In this document: positions 37,436-51,607 of the stretch, in pieces
Position numbering within the stretch: the stretch's first letter is position 1
Layout: each line of letters opens with the position of its first letter
Assembly: GCA_013399855.1 (NCBI GenBank)
Contig: VXAY01012532.1
Span: 1,320,815-1,384,814 of the forward strand
Source of the DNA: Oxyruncus cristatus
Lineage: Eukaryota; Chordata; Aves; Passeriformes; Cotingidae
Direction: 5' to 3'
Length of the DNA stretch: 64,000 nucleotides
Translations under genes and position numbers: made by a program
The notes under the pieces: model-generated
What the model saw: only the letters and a program-made list of their open reading frames with translations
Databases searched by the model: none
Told to the model about the DNA's origin: nothing

Positions 37436-37520
37436 TAACCGTGGTGGTGTTGGATCGAGGGTTGGACTTGATGATCTCAGAGGTCCTTTCCAACCCATCT
37501 GATTCTATGATTCTATGATT
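37054..37520 (+). mobile_element. CR1 LINE, 5'-truncated, well preserved
   Basis: Covers the C-terminal 127 codons of ORF2 and the 3' untranslated region with two to three ATTCTATG tail units at 37492-37520. It is the least decayed CR1 in the window. The 3' end is nearly identical in type to the minus-strand copy at 36221-36358. The sharp 5' truncation is the usual result of aborted reverse transcription. Confidence 0.97.
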
Positions 37521-38140
37521 TTGTATAAATACTTAATAATCTGAAAATGTCAGTGGATACCTAGTGGTACTTCATGAAGTTTTGCCTCTAACTGCCCAAA
37601 TGTCCCTAAGGGTTGGTCATTAGCTGTGAACTTCAGCTTTTAAGTGAGTACATTTATGTAGTTCCACATGCAATTTTTCAATGACAGTGCTGTTTTTAAG
37701 TAGGTTTCAATTCTCATCCTGTTTTCCAAGAACTCAGTTCCAAAGCCAAAATATAACCAAGGGAAATTAGGATTGTTCTTTTTATAAGCTATAAAGTTTA
37801 TAAATCATCTGGGTTGGACTTAAAGTTGAGCCTGACTTGATTGAGAGCCCAGCCCTTCAAATGTTTGTGCTGGGGTCTGTGAGGGAGCAGCATCCTAAAA
37901 CAGACATGGTAGGTGGGAAGGGTCAGCAATACCTTAAAACTGTTGCAGAATATGAACCTTTGTCTTTAGGCTTTATTCACTTTGGTGCTTTCAAGAATGT
38001 GTCTCAAACCTCTTCTGGTTGTTGCATAAAAGCTCTCTATTCATCCTGGGACATGGGAGAGTTTCTATGTGTATGTGGAAAGAAAAACTCAGGAGGCAAT
38101 AAGGGCACTTTCAGAATTGTTTCCACAGAGTAGAGATAGT
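37521..38140. other. Unique DNA, nothing recognised
   Basis: Contains a 98-codon plus frame (37837-38133) with no recognisable domain. No known repeat. Confidence 0.65.
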
Positions 38141-38318
<178 letters not shown>

Positions 38319-41300
38319 TTATTTTAACTACATCATGTGTTTTCTTTTTCAGTGCAGTGCTGTCTACATTTTCTAGTATACAAAGAAATATGGATAATCA
38401 GTGTACATGGAGAGATACATGCCAAACACAGAAAATGAGGAGCTTTTTTTCAGCAAATAATTGTGAGATTCTGTAAATCATTCACTATAGACAGTACAAT
38501 TTTCACTTAAGCTTGGAAAGATGTACTTTTATAACCTTAGGACTGAATGAGGTTTACAAAAAAACATTGCAAAATCTAGCATGTATGCAATAATTCATCA
38601 TTGTGGAGAGATAATCAATGCTTGTTTAACCTATTATCACTGCTGCTAAGTAGCTAATATAACAGAAGTTGTTTTCTTGCTATTTAGGAGGAGAAATTTT
38701 GATTAAAGCAATAGATTGAGTGATTAAACCAATTTTAATTTACAAAACCCTTATTGCTTCTTGCAACCTCTTCTGTTTATATCTGCAGGAAATTAGGGTG
38801 ATGTCTGCATTGGTTTTGTATTTAGACTTCCCAGGCTCACTCATCACTGTCCTGATGATTCTGCCTGGTCATGTTGGTCAGTTTGAGCAAGGACATAACT
38901 GGATAGCATGTATCGCACAGAGCTAAAATGTCATATTTAAGAGAATGAAAAATAACTTGCAGCCTAAGGGACTACCAAAGACATGAGTTCAGATGAATCA
39001 CACTCTGAAAAGAAAATTAAAATAAAAATTTGAGGGCATGTGATGAATCTGGTTTGTCCTTAGTGTACAGTGGAGATGACAGGGTAACATTCTTTTCATC
39101 TAAAGCCTGTACCACATTTTTGAAAGCATGTGTAGCAATAGCAACGTCAGATTCCAATCACTCTTACTTCTTTTGGTGTGCAAGGAAACTTGGTGTGTGC
39201 TTGGAATGAAGAAATAGGTTTACACTTTATATAGGAATTTAGCATTCTAAGCTGACCCATGCACAAGGTCATTGAGCTGGTTTGTTTTTGAATAGTCTTA
39301 TTATAAAGACTTCCTTATATAAATCAAGGAAATCCCCAGCTCAGACACTTTAAACAAGTTACACTGCATAATTCTAAGGACATAATTTTGCCCTCTAAGC
39401 TGGATAGTAAAAATAATGCGGTGTGAATATCTGCTAAATCTTTAGAAATCGGTTGCATTGATTTATATTGATGATTTATACCCTTCATGCAAGGGTAAAC
39501 TATATTATTTTAAAAGTAATTTTCAGTTATTAAAAAGAGCAATTTTATCTGTAATTTTTTGTAAATATTGTCCCTTTATAGTGGTAAGTTGCACTCATCC
39601 TAGTGGCACAGGCATGGATGCTATCCTGTTGTCACCTGTGTGGCTTAGTGCTGCTGCGCCTGGTGCAGCCCAGGCTTCTCCCAGCCCTGCTGGCCATACT
39701 GGGCATGGTTTGTTTTGGGTGATAGCTCAGACTACAGGGCAGTATGGGGGAAGCTTAACACATTTTGAGGGGAAAAACACCCAAATTTAGCTGTATTGAT
39801 ACAAGTAGTCCACATGACTTGTTCCCAGTGCCAGAGAGCTAGAGCCTTCTTTTTATTTATTTCTTTTTTTTAACTCATGCAGAACCAAGAAGTATTCCTG
39901 TCTCCTCCCACCTTTCCTTCTCTTCTGTCTCCTTTCAAAATCAGCCACTAATTGAGAACAATTCCTTGGTTTGTCTTTGTCTGAATACAGTGATGTTGTA
40001 TTATTTAACTGCTGAAACTTCATATTTACTTTTGTATATTTAATAATACAGTTTAATTAATGAAGCCTTTGTGTACTAGTATAGTAGTTTAGACAAGGCA
40101 ATAAACAAGGTAGTTATTTTGTTATGTGTGAATTTGTAGCTGTGATGAAAGCAAAGAGAACTATATTTTTCTTTGTGTATATTGTTATAGTTACAGCAAT
40201 GAAAGATGCACTGTGTATATTATGCTAAAATGTGATGAGTAGTCAGAGTGGTAAGGATTGGAAGAGATGTAGAATAATATAAACACAATTGATGGCAAAT
40301 AGATGATGCTACCTCCTGCACATACCTTGAACAGTAAGTCTTGAACTACCTGAATGCATATTTGTAACTGAAACTCCCACATTTTATTTATTTTCCAGCA
40401 CCAGACATTGTGGTTTTGTCATCAGATTGGAAATACTCATCTTTCACACTCCATCAGAAGCTTACAAAATAAATTGTCAGTAAATGTACCATTTCCTTAG
40501 TAGCTTTACCTCTATCAGTATTACTATGCTATCAGTAAAATTCATATGAAATTGTACTGAATTCATATATACCTGAAGGCTTATCTTCGGCATATTTTTA
40601 GCTGAATATATATCTTGTTGCATAAATGTTATAATGCTTAGGATGCAGAAAATTTAGGAAGAGATTTTCAAAAGAAAATGACTTTGTACCTGTGTAGAAA
40701 TTTCCTTGGAAACAAAACTGTAGTCATAAAATTCTTATCTATCCATATTTTATAGAACCTGAAAGCAGCTTTCCGTTATAATATTACATATATTTTCCCA
40801 TCCATCTCATGTGTCAGAACTCCGGAAACTATTCATGTAAGGAACAAATACATACTCTGGGAAAACCACTGTGAGCTTAGGCTTTTCATGGGACACAAAA
40901 TTCATTAGGGAGGCTGCAAGGGACCATCATGAAGTGCAGAAGATGATAAGAATAATGTGACAGAGATCTTGTAATTCTCTGGTCTTCATTGTAAGGGTTA
41001 ACCACTCTCCCGTCCCATGGCTGACACCTGCAGGTCCCTTGGCTGTTACAAGGTACAGTCTAGGGCAGCCTCCTACCAGATTCACTGCAAGTGCTTTGTA
41101 GTACTTCTCTGTAACTTCAGGCAATGAGCAGGTTTTCCAAGTTTAGAAAATGGTGGACATTTAGATCCTACAGTGATTCATGTGAGTTTCCCTTTAAAAG
41201 ATGTCTCACATATTTGCTACCTGCAGATATTAAAACCCCATGCTCTACAATGTCATTTACATGGGTACCATACACATATGCATATATCCATGCCCTGTGC

Positions 41301-44300
41301 ATGTATAAGGAGTGCACACATATAAGCTTGGCATGCCTTCTAACTTAGTAAGGAGGGATGATGTAAGTCACAGGCAGGATGCAAGATCAGAAACATATAT
41401 AGAGATGTACATTTGTAATTCCTTGTACTAATGAAAGTATATTTAGTCTCCAAGCATATTAAGTTGAAAGATTATCTTAAACCTTTCAATAATACAAGTT
41501 TTCATGTTATAGTATAGTATATACAGTAGGGCATGCTTCAGAAATAAATGTACAATGTAACTTTCCAGTGTGCATGACAAGTGTGTCTTCATCAGAAAAT
41601 TGTGGTCTTACTGGTGCTTGTACATACTTACAATAATTTACTTAATAGACTTACTCTTTTGTTATAAACTATGTCTAAAAATAGAAATAAAAAATATATG
41701 ACTTTAAAAAGTCTGTTGTTATTCAGTATAACAAAAGATTACTGGTTTTATGTGTTGACTTGTATTATAACAAAAAAACAATAATTATTTTGGTCTCTGT
41801 GATCAAAAAGATTATTTCATGTGTAATTAAACTAACATTAAATTAATGATCTTAAACACATTTCATTTTATCTGAAGATTTTCAAAGTCATAAAAAAAAA
41901 AACCCCTAAATCAAAGTAGGCACTTAAACCATTTCTGAAATGAAGTTAATATTTGTTACTGAAGATAGACAAGGGAATGGATTTTACACAGAAACCTGTA
42001 ATTTTGTTAAATTAATGTAATAAGGATTTTTCATTTAATTACCACAAGATCAGAAAATTAGACCATTTTGAAAGAGGATTGCAATATCTGTCTCCGGAGA
42101 TCAATTACCTTCAATATACCAGTAGCGTTTCCCTGAATCTGAAAGTCTTTTATATTGGACCAGGCTGAAGTAGTAAAATGTTAATTTTATCCATCACGTT
42201 CTTGAGGTTTCCACTTCTCAGTGGTACTGTGAAACTTTCCACTTTCTTTATTTCCTAGCACCTCTACTGTGAAGCTACCCAAGGGCTACCTAAAAATTCT
42301 GAAAATAGTAAAGGATCCTACTATGTCTCTGTTAATTTTGGCACTAACCCAAAAAAGACTTCCTGACTCCTCAAATATTTAATGATTTATTTTATATTCA
42401 GGATTCATATTTCAGAATAGTATTTCCTTTATTTTACTGGACCTGTTTAATATAAAATTAATAGTTAAGGTAAAATTGCATGTCAAATTGTATAGCCCTT
42501 ACATATATGCATGCACCATGTATAATATCCAAATTGTATATACCAGTATCGATAAAAATTAATAACTACATTGTTTAAAAAGTTAAATAAAAAAGTATTA
42601 ATGAGGTTGCCAGGAATGCTGCTCCATATTACTCTGACTACTATGTCATTACTTACTGGAGTATTTTTGGGTTAATACAAAGAAAGAATGATTGGAACTG
42701 GTTAATTATGATAAGGTTTTATCTGCTTATGACTTCTAGATAGTTACATTACTCTTTCAGATAATATTCCCCTGACATATTATTAAAGTCCTGACTATTT
42801 CACTAGTGTTAAAGCTAAATCTTTACCTGAAATTGTCAATGACTATTAAACTTATACATAAATTGCTTCCGATTTTTAAAAACTAGAGAAATTCATAATT
42901 TCCATTAGTATTCATTTCAGCTGTGTTGGAGTTGACCCTTCAACTGTTTCTGCAGGCATTGTAAGACAATTTTGTCATGCATAGGATTTAAACTGTATCG
43001 CAATGAAATAACAGCTGTCTCAGAAGCTGTTAGATATGGTTTTAATTTTTGTCACAGTTTCTGGAATAGTTTAATTATACAGGATTAAGATAAATGCCCA
43101 TCACTGCTGTAATTTTTAATGTAATATCAGAAAAGTTTTCAGGAGGGTGATTTAATTTTCTTTTAAATCTTGACATAAGTTATGGAAAAAGTTTTACTTT
43201 GTGTGCAGACAAATATAGCCAAATAAGAATTCATGGGATTCATGAATTTCAGTTTAAGGCTTGGGAAAAAAATAAAAAAAAGAAGCTTGGCTTGTCTTGA
43301 AAGATGAATATGAGGTAAATCCACACATGCACAAACACAAACATACCTATCCATGCCACTGAAGGTTTCTGCTGCATTGTATAAAGAACTCTGGGGACAG
43401 AACTTACATTAGAAATATTATTTCAAAGTTACTAATGTCACAATTCATATATTTTTAGACCTTGCTCTTGATCTGTAAAGAAGGTAAATTTCCAGTCACT
43501 TAACATTAGATAAGTCATCCTGTCACCAGAAGACTATTTGCATTACTGACTCTTCCACTTTCACCCAATGAGCCCATAGACAATTAGATTCCTGAATTAT
43601 GATTAGTTAAATGCATTCTCCATTGGACCACCTTTATTATTGTAATGAATCTTTCATGCTCTTTGACAATCTAACATACAGCAAAATGCAACAATTTCAA
43701 GAATAAGCTTCTGTGACATAACCTCAAAGACATCACCAATGGATCTTACAAGATGATTTTAAGTTTCATTATATTTAATAGAAAAAATAGGTATATGATT
43801 ATTAAAACAGAATGTCAAAATGTGTTGTAGGATATTCATGCTTCACCAAGCCAAAACTGATTCCAATTAGTTTTCCAGTAGCTTGAAAAATAGGAAAAAA
43901 ATGTTGTAGTGAAGCAGAAAAACAGAGGGCAATGTCTTACATATCTTAGGACAGGATGAATTGTCCTTTGAAAGTGCCTATTCCTCTCCATTTTCCATGT
44001 AGGAAACTGGAAAACCCAGCTATACCATGGGGTTTCCTAATAATTATATTTTCAGATTGTTACAACTAGGGAAGATGAATCCCATTTTAACATGTTATAA
44101 AGAAGTTTAGAAGTCCAACCAAGTTAGACAGGAACAAATTTTATCCAAAGATCAATGCTTACTCAGAAATTTATTATATTAAGTTATAGTAAATGTATTA
44201 TTTTGCATTTTGTTCTGCATCTGCAGTATTTGTATTAGAGTACAGAACTTGCAAAAATCACTGCCAGCATTTGTTTTAAGTGATTGGATAGCTTTTTCTT

Positions 44301-44685
44301 GGTTTCCCTATGATATGTATTCTAAAAATTCTAAAAAAACACCCAACCCCCAAAATGTTATACCATTAATTTCACTCTTTTAATCACCAGACCAAAATAT
44401 AGACATCTTAGACTTCAGCTTAGGAAGCTCAGGGGTAGAGGCTTTTTTTCTTCCAGGACTTAGAGGATTCTGGTTTTAGGCAGATTTGCTGACAGGCTAA
44501 AAAAATGAGCAGATATATCAAATGGCAACATTTCAGGACAGGCTAAGAAACTTGTATAGCAGACATAGATTGGACTAGATTGTGTCTGACCAAAAGCCTT
44601 TGCTCATCTTAAAACATACCTCAAGACACTGGCGACTCTAAGCAAGGCTAATAGATTGATTAGTCATTCATTTGAATCAGAATCT

Positions 44686-44716
44686 TGTAAATTCACAACT
44701 CAGTTGTGAATTTACA
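44686..44716. repeat. Perfect 14-bp hairpin with 3-nt loop
   Basis: TGTAAATTCACAAC and GTTGTGAATTTACA pair exactly around TCA (the outer loop bases can also pair, leaving a single central C). There is no T-run terminator context and no adjacent gene. Confidence 0.92.
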
Positions 44717-46305
44717 CAAATATGGTTTCAAATAATTTCTAACACAAGAATTTTTTTTCTTCTCTTTCAAGTATAGATTGAGCGTGGAGGAGCTGGGCTA
44801 CTTCTCAAGTATTTCTTATTAACATAATGAGCAATTAGTAAGCAAAATCAGAAGTTGCCCCATATTTACATTAAATCTATTTTTATGATTTGCGAAAGTA
44901 CAAGCAAAGCTTTGGATAATTGCTCAGTATAGTTCACAGGGATTAAGCACATCAGCTTCTCACATTAAAAGATCACAGAAGTGAACATATTATAGGATTA
45001 ATTTTTTGAGTCACTTTTTGATATTTAAAAATATTTAACTAATATGAGGCAATATTATATTCACACTTCAAAGACATTTTTAAATTTGTTACCCAGCCAG
45101 GACTAATCCATTTAAAAAGAGAAACGGAGTAAAGAAAAGCTTTGTTAACAGCAAGTTAATAGTGATGTGAAATTTTTATTAATGTCAAGAGTCCGTGTTT
45201 TCTATTTCTTTCAGATAGGAATAATGCAAGTTGGAAGATCTGTAAATAGGAGATAGATGATTAAATGCTCCAGTGCCTGCTCTTGTTCTAATAATAAAAA
45301 AAACTAAAATCCAGCTTTGAAGTAATAACATCTCAAAACATTCTTATCAGAAAACCTGGAGATGAGCCAATTTGATTCAGAAAGGGATTTGAAAGGGAAT
45401 CTGGCTGAACCAAAGGCAGGTAAGCAGAATGCGGATGCAGTACAACTAGGCAGAAAATGAAAGGTCTGCATGCCTGTGTGATGCTCTTTGTTTGACAGAT
45501 TGCTTGCACTTGGCCCAGCATTTGTGTAAGGCAGATGCTGGAATACATTCAGAAATACAGAGCTTTGACAAGAAACTTGTGTTGAATTTAGCATTTTCTG
45601 TATGATAACAGCAAATATTGACCTTGACAAAAGCACAGTGAGATATTTTTAAGCTCTCAGCTGCACTTCAGTGCAATGAATTTTTCTTCCTTATGTTTTT
45701 CCGATCATGTTTACAGGATAAGAGAAAAGTGGTCCTAGTTGTTGAAGAAAACCTATTCCTCACTCTGACATAACCTAGAGGTTTGTAAAATTCAAGAAAG
45801 ATCTCAAATTCTATAGGGTAAGTCTTGTAGATAAATGACAAGTATTAGTCTTCATGCTGCTTGCCTACTTTTGCTCTTATTTTTATAGTACTGTAGAAAT
45901 GTCTCGTGATGCAGATTTTGGAGCTAAAATGCCTTTCAGGTCCGTAGCCATTTCAAATATTCTGTGATGCGAAATTCTGTCAAAAATGGGTCAACCATGA
46001 ACTAAAGGTTGGTTCAACGGAAGACAAAGAATGTTATTATACAGAAAATGAGCTATTCCTTTTACATTGTGGTTGTTTCACTGTAGTGATGGTTTTCACC
46101 TTCTTTCACAGATAATTTTTTTCTTTTTGTTTTAAAAAGGGTTCTGCATAGTTAAAAGCAAGAATGTTCAGTAATAACAGTTCGTTATAACACTAAACCC
46201 ACTAGTTTAAGTTCTAGAATGACATCTATATTTTTGCATGAATAGTACATCAACTTTATAACTCACATAAAAAGAGAATGTATGCACGTACATGTATATG
46301 AACCT

Positions 46306-46325
46306 ATTTATATATATATATATAC
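46306..46325. repeat. Short (TA)n microsatellite
   Basis: About nine TA units within a wider TA-rich region reaching to 46340. Confidence 0.85.
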
Positions 46326-46782
46326 ATCTATAATATATATGCATGAGCATAATCCAGATACTTGTATTCATGTTCATTTCTATGTGGTATAATTCTCGTT
46401 CCACTCTATTTTCTGCCTTATTTCTGCCCATATCAAATCTTCTAATCAGTGGTCTGAATGTTTTTAAATTTGTGGGGACTTTCCTCGAGGATTACTCATT
46501 TCCCTGAGGCATACAGTCTTGATAACTATATGAAAATTACTATTAGATATATGGATAGTTAAAAATCTGGAAAGACATAAATAATGCAAGACGGATTTAT
46601 GAAGGGAGCCTGGTGACAGGTGAACACAAACACTTTTTAAAGAAAACTATCATCTAGGTCCTTAATTTAGAAATCTAGTAGCATTAATGTGGATACTAAG
46701 GATAGCTGTGAGTGCTCCTTAAACTGTGCTTATACCCACATATGTGCAGGAGAATTAAAATATTGAATTATACACACAGAAT

Positions 46783-47611
46783 GAGACCTTGACAAATTAG
46801 AGAACAGGCCAATCTCCAACCATATGAAGTTCAGTGAGGGAAATTGGTGGATTCTACACCTGGAATGGGGCAACCCCAGAAGTTTGTACAGACTGGAAAA
46901 TGAGATGCTGGAAAGCAGTGCTGTGGAAAGAGACCTGGGGGTCCTGGTTGGTGGCAGGTTGAGTATGAGTCAGCAGTGCCCTGGCAGCCAGGAGGGCCAA
47001 CTGTGTCCTGGGTGGGGGGGCTGGTGGGGCATCAGGCAAAGCATCACCAGCCAGGTGAGGGAGGGGATTGTCCCGCTCTGCTCTGCACTGGGGTGGCCTC
47101 ACCTTGAATATTGTGTGCAGTTTTGGGCACCACAATTAAGAAAGATATTAAGCTATTAGAGAGTGTCCAAAGGAGGGCAATGAGGATGGTGAAGTGCCTT
47201 GAGAAGAAGCCATATGAGGAGCAGCTGAGGTCTTTTGGTCTGTTCAGCCTGGACAAGAGGCAACTGAGGGGAGACCTCATTGCAGTTACAACTTCCTCAA
47301 GAGGTGAAGAGGAGAGGCAGACACGGATCTCTTCTCTGTGGTGACCAGTGATAGGACCCAAAGGAATGGCCTGAAGTTGTGTCAGGGTGGATAGGTTGGA
47401 TATTAGGAAAAAGTTCTTCACCCAGAGGGTGGCTGGGTGCTGGAATAGGCTCTCCAGTGATGTGGTCACAGCACCAAGCCTGACAGAATTCAAGAAATGA
47501 TGCTGTCAGGTACATGGTATGACTCTTGGTGATGGTCCTATGCAGGAATAAGGGTTGGACTCAATGATCCTTGTGGGTGTCTTCCAACTCAACATATTCT
47601 GTGATTCTGTA
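46783..47611 (+). mobile_element. CR1 LINE, longest copy in the window, decayed
   Basis: About 830 bases. It begins in ORF2 just after the reverse transcriptase core ('GACCTTGACAAATTAGAGAA') and runs through 'AGAGACCTGGGGGTCCTGG', 'CACCTTGAATATTGTGTGCA' and 'GTGTCCAAAGGAGGGCAATG' to the C-terminus; the frame is broken. Recognisable protein pieces are [29 protein letters not shown] and [18 protein letters not shown] at 47120-47290. The 3' end is of the 'GATCCTTGTGGGTGTCTTCC' plus 'AACATATTCTGTGATTCTGT' type, like the copies at 24710 and 34087 and unlike those at 36221 and 37054. Confidence 0.95.
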
Positions 47612-47927
47612 ATAATTACCAACTTAATTCTCTCCCTAAAATACTCTATTCTTGAACTACTAGAATATGGTTTGTTACCAATATGATGGCAATTCACACT
47701 TAGGACAACAGACTGAGAACCCAGAATTTATGATGTTTTACACTTCATGGTTTGGTGAAATAGGGTCGTATATACTAACACTTTTTTCACAGATTTTTTT
47801 TAACTCTTTAAGCTACAAATACTGTTGGGCAAATCTTTACTTATGTAGTATGTAGACCATTATATGGACTTTCAGAGTAAGTGGAAAATAATAAGGAAGG
47901 CATAAAGATGGCCTGTAGAGGATGTTA
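47612..47927. other. Unique DNA between CR1 copies
   Basis: About 315 bases with no recognisable feature; one 62-codon plus frame (47667-47855) without a domain. Confidence 0.6.
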
Positions 47928-47976
47928 TAGATTCATAGAATATCCTGAGTTGGAATGGACTTACAAGGACTATCTT
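47928..47976 (-). mobile_element. Short CR1 or SINE 3' tail, minus strand
   Basis: 'AGATTCATAGAATATCCTGA' then GTTGGAATGGACTTACAAGGA matches the 3' terminal text shared by one CR1 subfamily and by the tail of the tRNA-Ile SINE. Only about 50 bases are recognisable and no tRNA-like head follows, so I favour a severely truncated CR1. Confidence 0.7.
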
Positions 47977-50900
47977 TAATTGAAAAGATAAATTTGTATA
48001 AAAGAGCAGTGTTCAGAACTGAGGTCCAGTCTCAAGACTTTTACCAAAAATTATATATGTGACATTTTATTCACATTTCTTTTCCAAAACTGAGTAGTTG
48101 AATCTTTGTCATTTTTCTAATCAGGACACTTTAGGTTTTGATGCTTCTGCTAGCTGTACATGAAAAATTTCCTATGTCCCAGGAGATGTGCCTCTCCCTA
48201 GACTCAACACAAGAAAGCACAAGTATAGTAACACAGCTGTGGGTGCAAAAATATCCTGATATTAATGGAGTGGGAGGGAGGAGGGCGCTGAGTTTGCTTT
48301 CCTCCCTTTCCTTCCCTCCCTAGTTCCTACTGTGCACATAGCTGGAGACTGCCTTTTTGGTGTGTGGGAGGGGGGCACTTCTCCTGTGGAGGTCTGCTTT
48401 GCCCTTTCCATCCCCTGCTCCTCTGCCACATTTTGGCCCCATTTACATCTTCAGAGCCCTTGTTCAGCTTTTCTCTGTCTCTGTTAATTTGGTAAATAAG
48501 GCCTGAGAGTCAGAGCAAAACTGCAGCATTGCAAATATGAGTAGCATACGAGTCTTGTGGGAGAGACTAGCAAATGGGCTCATCTAATTTTTTTTACTCT
48601 TTCTCTATAATTACTGTGCTCTAGAGGCTGCAGCAACATGCGGTAGAAGAAGTTTAGATTTTATAACCTCTAAGCTTCAGGAATTTGAATCCATATTTTC
48701 CAATTCTGATAAAGTGCCATAACCAGCAGGTGAGCAGGCAGGGTAAGGTTGTTTGAGCCTCCTTGTGCAGAGTCTTGCACCAAAGCTTTGTTAAGCCAGA
48801 GGAAGAGGAAGCATGACTCCTTCAGTCCAAACAGGAGAAGAAAGTGGGTTTGGCTCCCAGGGCTACATGCCTATTTTACATTAATGAGCTGCTGGCCATG
48901 AGTCCTTACAGAGCACTGGGTGAAGTGTAGATAAACTCATTCTTGATGGTCTAAAGCTGATTGCATGAGCAGATTATAAAACTCATATAAAAATAAACTT
49001 TGAATGGAAATGATGAGTCAGACTTACCAATATTTATACTAGTATTCTACATACCTTTTTTCCATTAAAGGCAGTGTTTTTCTCTTTGAGGACAGATGAG
49101 GATATTGTCAGTCATACTGGTATACGGAAATAAAAAAAAAAAAATTGTTCTTGTCAGTGTCCACTGTATTGAGCTGAGAAAATTTTGCCCTTTATATTTT
49201 TAATTCAATATTTAAGCATCAATCAGTTAAAGGTCAAAACATACTGGTACACTTTAAATGAAAAAATGCATTTATCCAACAGTTTCAAATGCTTGTATCT
49301 CAAGAGAGCTTTCTATTCTGTAGATGCCCAGGAAATTGTCTTTTGTTTGTTAACTTGCAAGTAAAATTATCATATCAATACGATGTAGGCAGAGAATATG
49401 CCATGAACCATACAGTGAATTTGTAATTTAAGTTTTATTTATTCTGATTATATTATAGATTTATATTACCTAGATGACTGATTATACACAGGAATTATAT
49501 TCCTATTTATTTGATATATCTTTAATTTTTTTTTCTTCAGGATCTCTCTTTAAAGGTCGTCCTATTTGTAAAGGGTGGTGGAGTGATTTTGAAAAAATTA
49601 ATTTCGTTATGTTGTTTACTTCTACTTACTTAAAGGACAAGAAATTTTCTAGTGCATAGTGGTACCTTCTTCACTGGAGTTTGTCAATTTACTTCAGCTG
49701 CTGCTTGTTTCATTGTGTATCACACCCATTCTACTAATTTGATTTTCACAGTTAAGTATCTTCTTAAGTGTTCTTACATTGATTTCATGAAGAATTCCCA
49801 TATACTCTTTCATTCAAGGCTTAGTTAAACCCAGGACCACCTTCACTCTGAAGAAGAATGTTATTGGTTTTATTCTTTCCTGGATTATTCCATATGAAAA
49901 ACAACTTTTGCATATTTTGTTGAAGACATATAATTAAGTGACTGAGTGTTAAGATGGCATTTGACTCTCAGTAGAGTGGTTGGGTACTCTTCATATCTTT
50001 AGATTGTAACAAAGATTGAAATTAATCAGCAGTCAGGTAGTATGGGCAATTCAGGTGTACTAGCTGCTGTGTAACCGCAGGAAGAGCATACAGGTTTTGG
50101 AAAGATGCCACCTTAGAGTTCATAGACTAAAATACTAGGTCTGTCCTTATTGCTTGCTGTGTTGCATTCTAAATTAACAGGGAAAGGACATAGAGCCAGA
50201 ACAATCCAATGTCACCAACACCACTTTAGATCAAACACTAAGGTACAATTACTTTTAATGCTTATAAGACAATACTTACGTATATAGTAGTATGGTACAC
50301 GATATCAAGTAATTTGAAGTAAAGGAGCATCTGCACAGCTCATCTGGGTTTGTTGCTGTGTGGTACCCAATCTAGGAACCTCTTCACCTACTGATGAGTG
50401 GTCAACATTGATAATTCCTCAAGTGGTTAGGTTATGTGACTCTGATACAAAGTTCATTAGCTTTTCCCATATAGAAGTTTTCTGTTTTCTATAATTTGAT
50501 AACTCATTTTGAAGATTATCCATGAGTGTATATTTCTTTATATGATGTATTCACCTTGTTCATTTTTTTTTTCTCAGATAATCAGGTCATCTGTGGACCA
50601 CCCATCAGAGTATGCTTTTTCTTGAAATGCATATTGATATGATTTAAGAAATTGCATCTTACTCATGGTTTTGTTTGCTTCAAGGTAGCCTTATTATATT
50701 CTTACATATATATTTATTTTCTTACTTGAAGGGTCTCAGATTTCATTAGGATCCTTTGAAAGTAAATTTACATAGTCACAGTAAAGGAGAATATATACGT
50801 TTCTGAAAATGTATTATAAACACATATTATACATATAAAAATACATAAATACCTACATACTATATATACATATGTATAGTATCTAACTGCTTTTTCTTAA

Positions 50901-51572
50901 CATAAACTCTATCTAATTTTAGCAGTATCAGTCATGTTTTTGTCGTTATCCAAGTTGTTTGCCTAAAGTTGTTTAGTTCACTTAAGGCTACAAGGTTTCT
51001 GTTTGTGACCATGGCCTCTGGTTCTGGCACTGGACATTACTCTCCATTGTCTGTATTCTGTTAAAAGTTCTTAATTAATATATTTCTAGGAAAAATGTAA
51101 ATCTAAACCCAAAATTTATGACAAGGAAGAAAATCATTATATCAATCCTTTGTAAAGCGAATGAGTTCCATAAATCTTCCATGTAAGGACAACATACAAT
51201 ATCTTTAATCAATTATTTACATCTGTTGCAGATAGTTAGGAGACAGATTAAATTAATTTAATGAAACAATGGAGTTTAGAAACATTTTACCCTTGGTAAT
51301 GTTAATCCATGTCAGAGTAAGTAACAACTGTGCACTTAAGAGTAATTCTACTTCTGAGATTTGGGGTTTTCTAATGTTACCTTTCACATAATTACAAGGT
51401 ATCTGTCATATTCTTTGACATATTAATTACTAAAATATACTTTCAATCTCAATTTAGTTTTAACAGAGACTATTTTCCTGTGGTATACTGTATAATTTTT
51501 GTTTTTTCTTCAAAAACTTCAAGTTATAGGCCCCAAAGAATGATTTTAGATGAGATGCAGACTCCAGTTTAA

Positions 51573-51607
51573 AGATCTTTAGATCTGTAAGATCTAAATG
51601 AAGATCT
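51573..51607. repeat. Cluster of four AGATCT palindromes with an inverted repeat
   Basis: AGATCT occurs at 51573, 51581, 51590 and 51602. The middle two form an exact 8-bp inverted repeat, TTAGATCT-GTA-AGATCTAA (51579-51597). Confidence 0.9.

Larger units (their letters stand above)
38319..46782. other. Long unique AT-rich stretch, no gene or interspersed repeat recognised
   Basis: More than 8 kb without a recognisable transposon. A small GC-richer patch lies at 39590-39760. Open frames up to 110 codons (39458-39790 plus, 45304-45636 minus) have no known domain. A perfect hairpin at 44686-44716 and a short TA repeat near 46309 are listed separately. Confidence 0.65.

Noticed and set aside
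45950..45985. 'AATATTCTGTGATGCGAAATTCTGTC' region as a CR1 3' tail
   Set aside because: Only the ATTCTGTG word fits; the upstream text does not match any CR1 3' end, so chance is likely.
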